Source: CAZUMW01 sp964621615
Lineage (GTDB): Bacteria; Desulfobacterota; WTBG01; CAIYCZ01; CAIRTM01
Reading direction: 5' to 3'
Length of the DNA stretch: 64,000 nt
Assembly (NCBI GenBank): GCA_964621615.1
Contig: CAZUMW010000007.1
Span: 1-64,000, forward strand
Positions 35,045-45,507 of the stretch are shown in pieces; position 1 is the first letter of the stretch; every line of letters starts with the position of its first letter. The position numbers and the translations under genes were made by a program. Below the pieces are notes generated by a model that had not been told where the DNA came from, ran no database searches, and was given only the letters and a program-made list of their open reading frames with translations.

Positions 35045-37839
35045 TGCACATACCCGCGGCAACCTATCGCCTGCAGCTCACCCCGGGCTTCACGTTCGCG
35101 AGCGCGTCCCGCATTGTGCCGTATCTGCACCGGCTCGGAATATCCGACCTTTACGCCTCTCCGGTTTTCCGTGCCTGCGCGGGCAGCATCCACGGCTATG
35201 ACGTCACAGACCCGAATCAGCTCAACCTCGAGCTCGGCGGGGAAGAGGGGTTTTCCCTGCTGACCGGATCGCTGAAAAACACCGGCATGTGCCTGCTGCA
35301 GGATATCGTGCCGAATCACATGGCCTATCACCCTGAAAACGCCATGCTTATGGATGTGCTGGAAAACGGCCGATACTCACCGTACTTCCGGTTTTTCGAC
35401 ATCGACTGGGATCACCCGTACGAAAACATGAAGCACCGCATCCTTGCGCCGTTTCTTGGAAAATTCTACGCCGAGGCGCTAGAGGAAAAGGAAATACAGC
35501 TGTGCTACGATGAGTCGGGCTTCGGCATCACGTATTACGAGCTCCGGTTTCCGCTCAGCATTGAATCCTATACTCACATACTCGAGCACAATCTGCAGGA
35601 GCTCGAGCAGCAGCTCGCGGATAGCTATGCCGAGTACATCCGCTTTGCCGGCGTTGTTCAGTTTTTCAAATCCTGCGCAGACGATCACACGGACAGCCGC
35701 GGCAGGCAGATCGCCCACGGCAAAAACATGCTGTGGCGCATGTACAGCAACAGCCCGCCAATCCGGCGCTTCATCGACAACTGCATCACCTCCTTTAACG
35801 GCGCCAAAGGCGACCCGGACAGCTTTAATCCGCTTGACCGCCTTATTACGCAGCAGCGCTACCGCCTCTCATTCTGGAAGGTCGCAACCGAAGAAATAAA
35901 CTACCGGCGGTTCTTTACCATTAACGACCTCATATCGGTCAACGCCAATGACCCGCAGGTGTTTGACCACATGCACCGTCTTATTTTCACGCTTGTTGAC
36001 CGCACTATATGCACCGGCCTGCGCATCGACCATATAGACGGCCTGTATGACCCCGAGCGGTATCTGGCACGGCTCCGCGACCGGATCGGACCCGACACCT
36101 ATCTTGTCATGGAAAAAATTCTGGATGCCGATGAGCATGTTCCCGAATCCTTTCCGGTCCAGGGCACAACAGGCTATACTTTCACAAGCTATGTAAACAA
36201 TATTTTTTGTGATCCGGACAGCGAAGATGCTTTCACGCGCCTGTATCACAAATACACAGGGTTCGATGTGCCCTATGAGGAGCTGCTTGCCCAGACAAAG
36301 CGCACGGTCATCGAAAAGCACATGACAGGCACCATAGACAACCTCGCCCAGTTTATAAAAATGATTTCAATACACGACCGCCACGGGCTTGACATAACCC
36401 TGCACGGCCTGAGGAACGCGCTCGTCGAGGTTATGGCGTTTTTCCCCGTGTACCGCACCTACATAAACAATAGCACGTTCAGGGACGAAGACAGGCAATA
36501 TATACTCACTGCTGTACAAAAAGCGCGCATCCACAAGCCCGATCTGGTGTACGAGCTCAATTTCATCGAAATGTTTCTGCTGCTCAAGCACGGCGACTCG
36601 ATAAGCCCGGAGCACAAGCAGCAGTGGATTCATTTTGCCATGAGCTTTCAGCAGTACACGGGGTCTGTCATGGCAAAGGCGGTTGAAGACACGTTTTTCT
36701 ATATCTATAACCGTTTGATATCGCTGAACGAGGTCGGCGGGTGCCCGAAAATTTTCGGCATGAGCGCTCAAAAATTCCACGAGTACAACAGCAATAAAGC
36801 CCGCCGCTGCCCCCACGAGCTCAATGCCACCGCCACGCACGACACCAAGCGCGGGGAGGATGTCCGCGCGCGCCTGAACGTGCTGTCTGAAATACCGGAC
36901 AAATGGGAAAGCGCGATTAAAAAATGGGCCCGCAAAAACAGCAGGCACAAAACCGCCGGCGCCCCGGACAGCAACGATGAATACCTGCTCTATCAAACCC
37001 TTGTCGGCTCATACCCGTTTGATGCTGAAGATGACTATGCAGACCGCATAAGCGGCTACATGATTAAAGCGGTACGCGAGGCGAAAATTCATACTGCATG
37101 GATTGCGCCCGACACCGAATATGAGGATGCCTGCCGCCTGTTTATTGAAAAAATACTGGCACCCGGTTCCTCGAGCCCATTTTTAAAGCACTTTATCCCG
37201 TTTCAGAAAAAGGTCGCTTTCTACGGCATATTCAACTCGCTTTCCCAGGCGCTGATTAAATCGGCTTCGCCCGGCGTGCCCGATTTCTACCAGGGCTGCG
37301 AGCTGTGGGATTTCAGCCTCGTCGATCCCGACAACCGAAGGCCGGTCGACTGGCACATGCGCGAGGTGTATCTGAACGATCTTATCCAAAAGCAGCAGCA
37401 CTCTGCTTCAGCCTGTATCGACGAGCTGCTTGCTGCAAAGGAGGACGGGCGAATCAAGCTGTTTCTTATTCACCGGTGCCTGGCGGCGCGGCACGCCAGC
37501 CGGGAGCTTTTCGACACCGGGGAATATCTGCCGGTGGCAGCTGCCGGGAAATATGCTTCTTCCGTCATTGCCTTTGCCCGCATCCGCGGCAGCCAGCGGG
37601 CATTGATAGCAGCGCCCCGATTTCTCACCCGGGTTGTGTCCGAGGATCAGCTCCCCCTGGGTGATGCGTGGAGGGACACCGAGCTGGTGCTTCCCGGCAG
37701 CTTTCCGGATCAGTGGCATGACGCTGTATCTGATACGGCAATAACCGGCACCGGCACGCTGGCGCTCAGCGACGTGTTTGCGCGCTTTCCTGGCGCGCTG
37801 CTTCTCAGCGGGGCTGAGGGAGCCGCAAAGATAGCTTGA
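35044..37839 (+). CDS. treY: Malto-oligosyltrehalose synthase
   Basis: A 931-residue GH13 enzyme that turns the reducing-end maltose of an alpha-glucan into a trehalosyl end by intramolecular transglycosylation. The start IPAATYRLQLTPGFTF and YASPVFRACAGSIHGYDVTD are typical TreY. The nucleophile Asp is in GLRIDHIDGLYDP, the acid Glu in YLVMEKILDADE. Later VPDFYQGCELWDFSLVDPDN also fits. It is longer than many bacterial TreY (700-850). Its ATG overlaps the GH57 stop, so translation is coupled. Confidence 0.96.
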   Translation: MHIPAATYRLQLTPGFTFASASRIVPYLHRLGISDLYASPVFRACAGSIHGYDVTDPNQLNLELGGEEGFSLLTGSLKNTGMCLLQDIVPNHMAYHPENAMLMDVLENGRYSPYFRFFDIDWDHPYENMKHRILAPFLGKFYAEALEEKEIQLCYDESGFGITYYELRFPLSIESYTHILEHNLQELEQQLADSYAEYIRFAGVVQFFKSCADDHTDSRGRQIAHGKNMLWRMYSNSPPIRRFIDNCITSFNGAKGDPDSFNPLDRLITQQRYRLSFWKVATEEINYRRFFTINDLISVNANDPQVFDHMHRLIFTLVDRTICTGLRIDHIDGLYDPERYLARLRDRIGPDTYLVMEKILDADEHVPESFPVQGTTGYTFTSYVNNIFCDPDSEDAFTRLYHKYTGFDVPYEELLAQTKRTVIEKHMTGTIDNLAQFIKMISIHDRHGLDITLHGLRNALVEVMAFFPVYRTYINNSTFRDEDRQYILTAVQKARIHKPDLVYELNFIEMFLLLKHGDSISPEHKQQWIHFAMSFQQYTGSVMAKAVEDTFFYIYNRLISLNEVGGCPKIFGMSAQKFHEYNSNKARRCPHELNATATHDTKRGEDVRARLNVLSEIPDKWESAIKKWARKNSRHKTAGAPDSNDEYLLYQTLVGSYPFDAEDDYADRISGYMIKAVREAKIHTAWIAPDTEYEDACRLFIEKILAPGSSSPFLKHFIPFQKKVAFYGIFNSLSQALIKSASPGVPDFYQGCELWDFSLVDPDNRRPVDWHMREVYLNDLIQKQQHSASACIDELLAAKEDGRIKLFLIHRCLAARHASRELFDTGEYLPVAAAGKYASSVIAFARIRGSQRALIAAPRFLTRVVSEDQLPLGDAWRDTELVLPGSFPDQWHDAVSDTAITGTGTLALSDVFARFPGALLLSGAEGAAKIA

Positions 37840-37991
37840 CAACGGAGGAAGTTGTTTCTATAGAGGTACAGTTGCATTAACAATCTGGATCAAAACCGAT
37901 ATCGCTTATTTTCTGAAATTAAAGACTATCGGAACCGGTATATAGACAAAATGAGCTGCGTAGTATATTTTTCATTTCTTATAAAAATCCT

Positions 37992-38150
37992 GGATCACCC
38001 GGATAAACCGGGTGATGACGGATGGGATAATTGCTTGCTGCTCCGGTGGTTTTTCCTTTCCCGTTTACGTTCGACGTTCTGCGTTAACCCTGCGCACGCA
38101 GACCGTCATTGCCCGGCTCCGTCCGGGCAATCCAGTAAATTACAGCTATT
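37992..38150. repeat. Intergenic mosaic palindromic repeat, copy 4 (modules A and B)
   Basis: Module A (37994-38017, ATCACCCGG/CCGGGTGAT) and module B (38108-38131, ATTGCCCGG/CCGGGCAAT) with the same spacer as copy 3, but no module C. It ends about 20 nt before the glgE start, so it is inside the treY-glgE gap and probably transcribed. An in-frame extension of glgE to 38012 would run through it and is not believed. Confidence 0.8.
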
Positions 38151-38170
38151 CACAAACACGGAGGCGTTGC

Positions 38171-40162
38171 ATGATCGGAAAAAATGACGGCAGGCAGCGG
38201 GTTGTCATCGAGAATGTCTCACCTGAAATCAACTGCGGCGCGTTTCCGGTTAAGCGCTGCATCGGCGAGAAGGTCACCGTGCAGGCCGATATATTCTGCG
38301 ACGGCCATGACAGCATAGCGGCTGAGCTGCTGTTCCGCACAGAGGGGGAGGCCGGGTGGCATTCCGCGGCAATGGCTTTTTATATGAATGACCGGTGGCG
38401 GGGCTCATTTGATATAGCCGATTTGTGTACGCACTATTATTGCGTGCGCGCCTGGGTCGATTATTTTACGACATGGCAGAAGGACATCGCCGTCAAGGCC
38501 AGGGCCGGCCAGGATATCGCCGTAGACGTATTAATCGGTGTCGACCTTATCAAAGATGCAGCTGGCCGTGAGCAGGGAGGCGCCGCACAGCGGCTGTCCC
38601 GCTTTGCCGACCAGATCGCCGGCGCAGCAGACACGGAGCATATCCTGCCGCTTGCCCTCAGCAGCGAGCTGTCTGCCCTGATGGCCGGCTGCCCTGACCG
38701 GCGCTTTGCATCCACATATGAAAAAGAGCTCAGGGTTACTGTTGACCGCACCAAAGCACGGTTCAGCGCATGGTATGAGGTGTTCCCGCGCTCCTGCGCC
38801 GACAGCCCGGAAAAGCACGGCACCCTTAAGGACTGCGAGCGACTGCTGCCCTATATCGCCGGCATGGGCTTTGATGTGCTGTATCTGCCCCCGATTCACC
38901 CGATCGGAACGGTTAACAGAAAGGGTAAAAACAACTCACCGTCCGCCGGGCCCGCCGATCCCGGGAGCCCCTGGGCTATCGGCTCATCCGATGGCGGCCA
39001 CACCGCCGTTCATACCGGGCTGGGCACCATCGACGACTTCAAGCGGCTGATGAAGGAAGCCTCCGAGCACGGCCTTGAAATTGCCATGGATCTCGCCTAT
39101 CAGTGCGCCCCGGATCACCCCTCGGTATCCGGGCATCCCGGCTGGTTTAAAAAGCGTCCCGACGGCACCATTCAATTTGCTGAAAACCCGCCGAAAAAAT
39201 ACGAGGACGTTGTTCCGTATCATTTCGAATCTGACCGCTGGGAAGCCCTGTGGGAAGAGCTTCGCAGCATTGCCCGCTTCTGGATCGATCATGGGGTTCG
39301 CATATTCAGGGTCGACAACCCGCACACCAAGCCCTTTTTGTTCTGGGAGTGGCTGATCCAGGACATTAAGGCCGAGCATCCCGAAACCATTTTTCTCGCA
39401 GAAGCGTTCACCCGCCCGAAGGTAATGGCGCGCCTTGCAAAAGCGGGATTCACCCAGTCATACACCTATTTTACCTGGAGAAACACCAAACACGAGATTA
39501 CCGCATACCTTAATGATCTGACGCAAACAGAGCTCAGCGAATACTTCCGCCCGAACTTCTGGCCGAACACGCCGGACATACTTCCTGAATTCCTGCAGTA
39601 CGGCGGCAGGCCGGCCTTTATTTTACGCCTCATACTCGCCGCCACCCTTTCATCCAACTACGGGATTTACGGCCCGGCATTTGAGCTCTGTGCTGCCGAC
39701 GCGCTTCCGGACCGGGAGGAGTACCGCGACTCGGAAAAATACGAAATCAGACGCTGGAACATAAATGACCCCGCAAGCCTGGCGCCTCTCATAACGAGCC
39801 TGAATAAAATCCGCCGCGAAAACCCTGCTCTGCACAAAACCGCCAACCTGCGCTTCCATGACATTGACAACAACAGCCTCCTGTTTTACAGCAAGGCGTC
39901 CGATGACGGTGAAAACATTATAATCTGCATTGTAAACCTTGACCCGTTCCACACACAAAGCGGATGGCTGAAAATGCCGCTTCAGCAATTCACTATCAGC
40001 CCGGCGCAGCCGTATCTGGTTCACGACCTGCTCAGCACCGACCGGTTCTTCTGGCAGGGTGAAAATAACTTCGTTGAGCTGAACCCTTCGGTCATACCTG
40101 CGCACATTTTCCGCATTCACCGGCGCATGCGCCGGGAATCCGATTTTGATTACTTCATGTAG
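38171..40162 (+). CDS. glgE: Alpha-1,4-glucan:maltose-1-phosphate maltosyltransferase
   Basis: A 663-residue GH13_3 enzyme. N-terminal beta domains (residues 5-110) and a helical insert lead into the barrel with YLPPIHPIGTVNRKGKNN, the GlgE phosphate-site region, nucleophile Asp in FRVDNPHTKP and acid Glu in FLAEAFTRP. It adds maltose from maltose-1-phosphate to the end of a glucan. ATG 38171 has GGAGG 6 nt upstream. Next is treS-maltokinase, 14 nt downstream, which supplies its substrate. The upstream gap carries a repeat copy. Confidence 0.95.
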   Translation: MIGKNDGRQRVVIENVSPEINCGAFPVKRCIGEKVTVQADIFCDGHDSIAAELLFRTEGEAGWHSAAMAFYMNDRWRGSFDIADLCTHYYCVRAWVDYFTTWQKDIAVKARAGQDIAVDVLIGVDLIKDAAGREQGGAAQRLSRFADQIAGAADTEHILPLALSSELSALMAGCPDRRFASTYEKELRVTVDRTKARFSAWYEVFPRSCADSPEKHGTLKDCERLLPYIAGMGFDVLYLPPIHPIGTVNRKGKNNSPSAGPADPGSPWAIGSSDGGHTAVHTGLGTIDDFKRLMKEASEHGLEIAMDLAYQCAPDHPSVSGHPGWFKKRPDGTIQFAENPPKKYEDVVPYHFESDRWEALWEELRSIARFWIDHGVRIFRVDNPHTKPFLFWEWLIQDIKAEHPETIFLAEAFTRPKVMARLAKAGFTQSYTYFTWRNTKHEITAYLNDLTQTELSEYFRPNFWPNTPDILPEFLQYGGRPAFILRLILAATLSSNYGIYGPAFELCAADALPDREEYRDSEKYEIRRWNINDPASLAPLITSLNKIRRENPALHKTANLRFHDIDNNSLLFYSKASDDGENIIICIVNLDPFHTQSGWLKMPLQQFTISPAQPYLVHDLLSTDRFFWQGENNFVELNPSVIPAHIFRIHRRMRRESDFDYFM

Positions 40163-40176
40163 AAAGGAGCCGCTTC

Positions 40177-43100
40177 ATGCCGTATGCGCTGCTTGAAGAC
40201 GATCCCCTGTGGTATAAGGATGCAATTATTTATGAGCTGCACATTAAGGCGTTTGCAGACAGCAACGCTGACGGAACCGGGGATCTGCGCGGCCTTATCG
40301 ACAAGCTGGACTACCTGGAGGAGCTCGGCATAAACGCCCTGTGGCTGCTTCCCTTTTTCCCGTCACCCCTGAGGGATGACGGCTATGATATCGCAGACTA
40401 CAGCAGCGTGCACCCCGACTACGGCACCACCCGTGATTTCAGGCGCCTGCTCAGGGAAGCCCACAGGCGCGGCATCCGGGTTATCATCGAGCTGGTAATG
40501 AACCACACCTCCAGCGATCACCTGTGGTTTCAGCGATCGCGAACAGCACGGCCAGGATCCAGGTGGCACAACATGTATGTCTGGAGCGACACTCCTGATA
40601 AGTACTCAGATGCGCGGATTATTTTCAACGATTTTGAAACGTCGAACTGGCAGTGGGATCCGGCTGCAAAATCATACTACTGGCACCGGTTTTACAGCCA
40701 TCAGCCCGATCTCAACTTTGACAGCCCGCACGTACACAGCGAAATGCTCAAGGTGATCGATTTCTGGCTGGGCATGGGCGTGGACGGCGTTCGCCTCGAC
40801 GCGGTTCCCTACCTTTATGAGCGCGAGGGCACAAACTGCGAAAACCTGCCCGAAACGCACCGGTTTCTGAAAAAGCTTACCGCGCATGTCACATCAAAAT
40901 TTAAAAACAAAATGCTGCTCGCCGAGGCGAACCAGTGGCCTGAGGATGCGGCTGCGTATTTCGGCTCAGGCGATGAGTGCCACATGGCCTTTCACTTCCC
41001 GCTCATGCCGCGCATGTTTATGGCCTTTCAAATGGAAGACAGCTTCCCCATTATAGACATTTTAAACTCAACGCCGCAGATTCCCGAGCACTGCCAGTGG
41101 GCAATATTTCTGCGCAATCACGACGAGCTTACCCTTGAAATGGTAACCGACGAGGAGCGTGACTACATGTACCGCTCCTATGCGCAGGACCCGCGGGCAA
41201 AAATCAATCTGGGCATCCGCCGCCGCCTTGCGCCGCTGCTTTCAAACAACCGGCGCAAAATCGAGCTCATGAACATTCTGCTGTTTTCCTTCCCCGGAAC
41301 ACCGGTCATATATTACGGCGATGAAATCGGCATGGGGGACAACTATTATCTGGGGGACAGAAACGGCGTCAGGACCCCCATGCAGTGGAGCCCGGACAGA
41401 AACGCCGGCTTTTCGGACGCAAACCCGCACAGCCTGTATTACCCGGTGATCATCGACCCGGATTACCACTACGAGTCAATCAATGTTGAAACGCAGGAGC
41501 GCAACCTCTCGTCCCTGCTGTGGTGGATGAAGCGCGTTATAGCCGTGCGAAAGCGATTCAAGGCTTTCAGCAGAGGCGATTTTGTAATCATACATTCCGA
41601 CAACCCGAAGATTATGGTCTTTGTGCGCAGCTACGGCGTTGAGATTATTCTGGTCGCAGTAAACCTTTCCCGCTTTGCACAAATGGTTGAGCTCGATTTG
41701 TCCCGCTATGCGGGCTACATTCCCGAGGAAACCTTCAGCGGGAACCGCTTTCCGGTCATAAAGGATTCCCCCTACCCGCTCACGTTCGGTCCATACAACC
41801 ACTACTGGCTGCTGTTGCGCGAGCCGGCCTCCCTTAAGGGCGACCGCGACCAGATACCGAAAATAACCCTTCGGGGCGGCTGGAAAACGCTGTTTGAAAA
41901 ACGGCACCGGCAAAAATGCGAGCTGCTGCTGCCTCAGTATTTAATACGCTGCCGGTGGTTCGCCTCAAAATCGCGCACGATCAGGGCGGTAAGAATCAAT
42001 GAGTCAATCCGGATACCCTGCAAAAACGAACCTGCTCAGCTGCTGCTCATCGAGGTCCGCTACAACGAAGGTGCGCCGGAGCTGTATATGCTGCCGGTTT
42101 CGTTTGCTCCCGAGCCTGATGCGGCTCATATCTATGAAGAGCACCCCGGCAGCTGCATTATGCCGCTGCGGGCCGCCGGGACTGACGGCATACTGTATGA
42201 AAGTATTCTGAACGATGAGTTCAGAAACATAATGCTGTCATCAATGGCGCGCAAAGCGAAAATAAAAGGGGATTCGGGCGAGCTGGCATTCGACTCCCGC
42301 CCGCCGCTCAAAAAACTGCTGAAAAAGGAAATCGACGGCCTTTCGTCCCGGCCGCTTTCAGCAGATCAAAGCAACTCATCCATCATCTACGGCGAGCGCT
42401 ATTTTCTGAAGCTGTACCGCAAGCTCGATGCGGGGATACACCCCGACCGGGAAATCACGCAGCACCTTACCGAGCACAGGCTGTATGAAAACATTCCCGC
42501 ATACGCCGGCGCAATAGAATATCAGCGCAGCCGGCGGCCCCCGATAACCGTCGGCATGCTCCAGCATTATGTCGAAAGCATGGGTGATGCCTGGGCCCTG
42601 ACGGTCGATTTTGCAAACCGCTATTTCGACCGCATACTGATCAAAAAGGAAGAGCTCGAGCCCCCGAAAACCGGGGCATCGTTTCTTGCCGGCATCGGTG
42701 AGGCCGATGTGCCTGAGCTGCTTCGGGACCTCATCGGCACCCCCTTTATGGAAACGGCGGCGCTGCTGGGCAGGCGGACCGCAGAGCTGCACTGCGCGCT
42801 GAGCACCGCTGCCGGAAACGACAATTTCAAGCACGAGCGATTTTCCATGCTGTATCAGCGATCAGTGTTCCAGTCCATGCAAAGCCTTGCAAAGCGCACG
42901 ATCGGCACCCTGAAAAAAAACATCGGCTCGCTTCCCGAGGATGCACAGGCTGATGCCCGGGGCGTTATCGATGCAGAGCAGTCGATTATCGAGGCCCTGC
43001 GCTCCATATTGCAGAAAAAAATCGACGCCTCTAAAATACGGATTCACGGCGACTACCACCTCGGCCAGGTGCTGTACACCGGAAAGGATTTTATAATAAT

Positions 43101-43503
43101 CGACTTTGAGGGCGAGCCTGCGCGCTCGATCAGCGAGCGCCGCCTGAAGCAGACCCCGTTCAAGGACATAGCCGGCATGATCCGCTCGTTTCACTATGCC
43201 GCTCACGCGCCACTTTTTCAGCTGAAAACGGTCCGCCCCGAGGACATAGCTCTGCTGCAGCCGTGGATTGAACCATGGTACTACTGCGTCAGCGGCCTGT
43301 TTACCGGCGCATACATCGAGGTCGCCGAAAGCAGGGCGTTCATGCCCCGCGAGCACATAGAGCGCCGCATCCTTATGCAGACCTACCTGCTTGAAAAGGC
43401 GGTTTATGAGCTGAGCTATGAAATGAACAACAGGCCTGACTGGATCATCATTCCGCTTAAAGGTATTATCAGCACCCTTTCAGGTTCCAATACAAACCAA
43501 TGA
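40177..43503 (+). CDS. treS: Trehalose synthase / maltokinase fusion
   Basis: A 1108-residue bifunctional enzyme. Residues 1-550 are GH13_16 trehalose synthase (WYKDAIIYELHIKAFADSN; nucleophile Asp in GVDGVRLDAVPYLYEREGT; acid Glu in LLAEANQWPED), which interconverts trehalose and maltose. Residues about 575-1108 are a Pep2-type maltokinase (ASKSRTIRAVRI, catalytic HGDYHLGQVLYTGKD, then IIDFEGEP with the Mg-binding Asp), which makes maltose-1-phosphate with ATP. The product passes to GlgE encoded just upstream. AAAGGAG precedes the ATG. Fused TreS-Mak forms are known in many bacteria with the GlgE pathway. Confidence 0.95.
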   Translation: MPYALLEDDPLWYKDAIIYELHIKAFADSNADGTGDLRGLIDKLDYLEELGINALWLLPFFPSPLRDDGYDIADYSSVHPDYGTTRDFRRLLREAHRRGIRVIIELVMNHTSSDHLWFQRSRTARPGSRWHNMYVWSDTPDKYSDARIIFNDFETSNWQWDPAAKSYYWHRFYSHQPDLNFDSPHVHSEMLKVIDFWLGMGVDGVRLDAVPYLYEREGTNCENLPETHRFLKKLTAHVTSKFKNKMLLAEANQWPEDAAAYFGSGDECHMAFHFPLMPRMFMAFQMEDSFPIIDILNSTPQIPEHCQWAIFLRNHDELTLEMVTDEERDYMYRSYAQDPRAKINLGIRRRLAPLLSNNRRKIELMNILLFSFPGTPVIYYGDEIGMGDNYYLGDRNGVRTPMQWSPDRNAGFSDANPHSLYYPVIIDPDYHYESINVETQERNLSSLLWWMKRVIAVRKRFKAFSRGDFVIIHSDNPKIMVFVRSYGVEIILVAVNLSRFAQMVELDLSRYAGYIPEETFSGNRFPVIKDSPYPLTFGPYNHYWLLLREPASLKGDRDQIPKITLRGGWKTLFEKRHRQKCELLLPQYLIRCRWFASKSRTIRAVRINESIRIPCKNEPAQLLLIEVRYNEGAPELYMLPVSFAPEPDAAHIYEEHPGSCIMPLRAAGTDGILYESILNDEFRNIMLSSMARKAKIKGDSGELAFDSRPPLKKLLKKEIDGLSSRPLSADQSNSSIIYGERYFLKLYRKLDAGIHPDREITQHLTEHRLYENIPAYAGAIEYQRSRRPPITVGMLQHYVESMGDAWALTVDFANRYFDRILIKKEELEPPKTGASFLAGIGEADVPELLRDLIGTPFMETAALLGRRTAELHCALSTAAGNDNFKHERFSMLYQRSVFQSMQSLAKRTIGTLKKNIGSLPEDAQADARGVIDAEQSIIEALRSILQKKIDASKIRIHGDYHLGQVLYTGKDFIIIDFEGEPARSISERRLKQTPFKDIAGMIRSFHYAAHAPLFQLKTVRPEDIALLQPWIEPWYYCVSGLFTGAYIEVAESRAFMPREHIERRILMQTYLLEKAVYELSYEMNNRPDWIIIPLKGIISTLSGSNTNQ

Positions 43504-43514
43504 GGTAATCGACT

Positions 43515-45452
43515 ATGACACAGCATACGCAGCACGAGCACATAATCTACGAGGGAAGCCCGCTTACCGATTACGATATCCATCTGTTCAAGGAGGGCAG
43601 CCACTTCAGAATCTTTGAAAAACTGGGCTCAAAGGTTCTGTCAATAAACGGCAGAAAAGGAACGTTTTTTTCTGTCTGGGCGCCCAATGCTGAGCAGGTG
43701 TCGGTGATCGGCGATTTTAACGGCTGGAATGCATCCGCCCATCCCCTGGGCGTTCGCTGGGACGGCTCGGGCATATGGGAGGGCTTTATCCCCGACATAG
43801 GGAAAGGCACCCTCTACAAATTCGCTATCAAAGGCCAGAGCGGCTACCGGGTTGAAAAAGGGGATCCGTTCGCCAACTACTGGGAAATTTCTCCGGACAC
43901 CGCATCAATTGTCTGGGATCTGGACTATACCTGGAGCGATGGCGAATGGATGCAAGAGCGCGCCGGCCGCAACAATCTCTGCGCGCCCATGGCAATCTAT
44001 GAGGTGCATCCGGGCTCCTGGCGGCGTGTGCTTGAGGAAAACAGCCGCTTTTTAAGCTACCGCGAGCTTGCAGAGCAGCTTGCGGAGTACGTGCACCACC
44101 TGGGGTTTACCCATGTAGAATTTCTGCCGGTAATGGAGCACCCGTTTTACGGATCCTGGGGCTATCAGACGGTCGGTTTCTATGCGCCGTCGAGCCGCTA
44201 CGGCACGCCGCAGGACTTTATGTATCTCGTTGACTATCTCCACCGCTGCGGCATCGGGGTTATTCTGGACTGGGTGCCGTCACATTTTCCTTCTGATGAG
44301 CACGGCATCGCCTACTTTGACGGCTCGCATGTGTACGAGCACTCGGACCCGCGCCTGGGCTTTCATCCCGACTGGAAAAGCGCCATTTTCAATTACGGGC
44401 GCAACGAGGTCAGAAACTTCCTGATCGGCAGCGCGCTGTTCTGGCTCGAATATTTTCATATAGACGCGCTTCGCGTCGATGCGGTCGCCTCCATGCTGTA
44501 TCTTGACTACTCCCGCGAGGAGGGTCAGTGGATCCCGAATGAATACGGCGGGCGCGAAAATCTCCAGGCGGTAAGCTTTATTAAGCGCTTCAATGAGGAA
44601 GCATACAGGAACTGTCCCGGCACACAGACCATCGCAGAAGAATCAACCGCCTGGCCCATGGTTTCGCGCCCGCCCTATCTGGGAGGGCTCGGGTTCGGTA
44701 TGAAATGGAATATGGGCTGGATGCACGATACGCTGGCCTACTTTTCTCAGGATCCCATATTCAGAAAATACAGCCACGACCAGCTGACGTTCAGCATCAT
44801 GTATGCATTTTCAGAAAATTTCGTGCTGCCGTTTTCACACGATGAAGTGGTGCACGGCAAGGGCTCGCTGCTTGGGAAGATGCCCGGGGACGACTGGCAG
44901 AAATGCGCCAACCTCAGGCTGCTGCTGGGCTACCAGTATGCCCACCCCGGCAAAAAGCTGCTGTTTATGGGCGGGGAGTTCGGCCAGTTGAGCGAGTGGA
45001 ACCACGATGCCGGCCTTGACTGGCACCTGCTTGACCACGAGCCCCATTTGGGCATTCAGAAATGGGTCCGCGAGCTGAACCACCTGTACCGCCGGGAGCC
45101 GTCTCTGCACGCACATGACTGTGATCAGAAAGGATTTGAGTGGGTCGACTGCCACGACTGGGACAAAAGCGTGCTGAGCTTTCTGCGCCACGGATCTGAA
45201 GGCACCGATATTATGCTGATCGTGTGCAACTTCACCCCCGTTCCCCGCCACAACTACCGTGTCGGGGTTCCCATTGCCGGCTTCTGGGAGGAATCGCTCA
45301 ACAGCGACGCCCGCGAATACGGGGGCAGCGGTCAGGGCAACCTGGGGGGCGTTGAAACGACCCCCATACCGTCACACGGCAAGTACCACTCCCTTTCGCT
45401 GGTCCTGCCGCCACTTGGTATCGTCATGTTTAAATACAGCGGCGGGATGTAG
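43515..45452 (+). CDS. glgB: 1,4-alpha-glucan branching enzyme
   Basis: A 645-residue GH13_9 enzyme. The N-terminal CBM48 domain (FSVWAPNAEQVSVIGDFNGW, about residues 53-72) is followed by the barrel with PVMEHPFYGSWGYQTVGFYA, nucleophile Asp in FHIDALRVDAVASMLYLDYS, acid Glu in TIAEESTAWP and FSHDEVVHGKGSLL. It lacks the extra N-terminal domain of longer GlgB enzymes. GAGGT precedes the ATG, 11 nt after the treS stop. It introduces alpha-1,6 branches into the GlgE-built glucan. Confidence 0.96.
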   Translation: MTQHTQHEHIIYEGSPLTDYDIHLFKEGSHFRIFEKLGSKVLSINGRKGTFFSVWAPNAEQVSVIGDFNGWNASAHPLGVRWDGSGIWEGFIPDIGKGTLYKFAIKGQSGYRVEKGDPFANYWEISPDTASIVWDLDYTWSDGEWMQERAGRNNLCAPMAIYEVHPGSWRRVLEENSRFLSYRELAEQLAEYVHHLGFTHVEFLPVMEHPFYGSWGYQTVGFYAPSSRYGTPQDFMYLVDYLHRCGIGVILDWVPSHFPSDEHGIAYFDGSHVYEHSDPRLGFHPDWKSAIFNYGRNEVRNFLIGSALFWLEYFHIDALRVDAVASMLYLDYSREEGQWIPNEYGGRENLQAVSFIKRFNEEAYRNCPGTQTIAEESTAWPMVSRPPYLGGLGFGMKWNMGWMHDTLAYFSQDPIFRKYSHDQLTFSIMYAFSENFVLPFSHDEVVHGKGSLLGKMPGDDWQKCANLRLLLGYQYAHPGKKLLFMGGEFGQLSEWNHDAGLDWHLLDHEPHLGIQKWVRELNHLYRREPSLHAHDCDQKGFEWVDCHDWDKSVLSFLRHGSEGTDIMLIVCNFTPVPRHNYRVGVPIAGFWEESLNSDAREYGGSGQGNLGGVETTPIPSHGKYHSLSLVLPPLGIVMFKYSGGM

Positions 45453-45507
45453 CATTAGTATTGCCGGACAAAAAATTTGCCCGACGCGCTTTCTTAAAAA
45501 ACTCTGG

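Noticed and set aside
38012..38170. In-frame extension of glgE by 53 codons
   Set aside because: It translates the intergenic palindromic repeat; the ATG at 38171 has a good GGAGG site and fits GlgE length.
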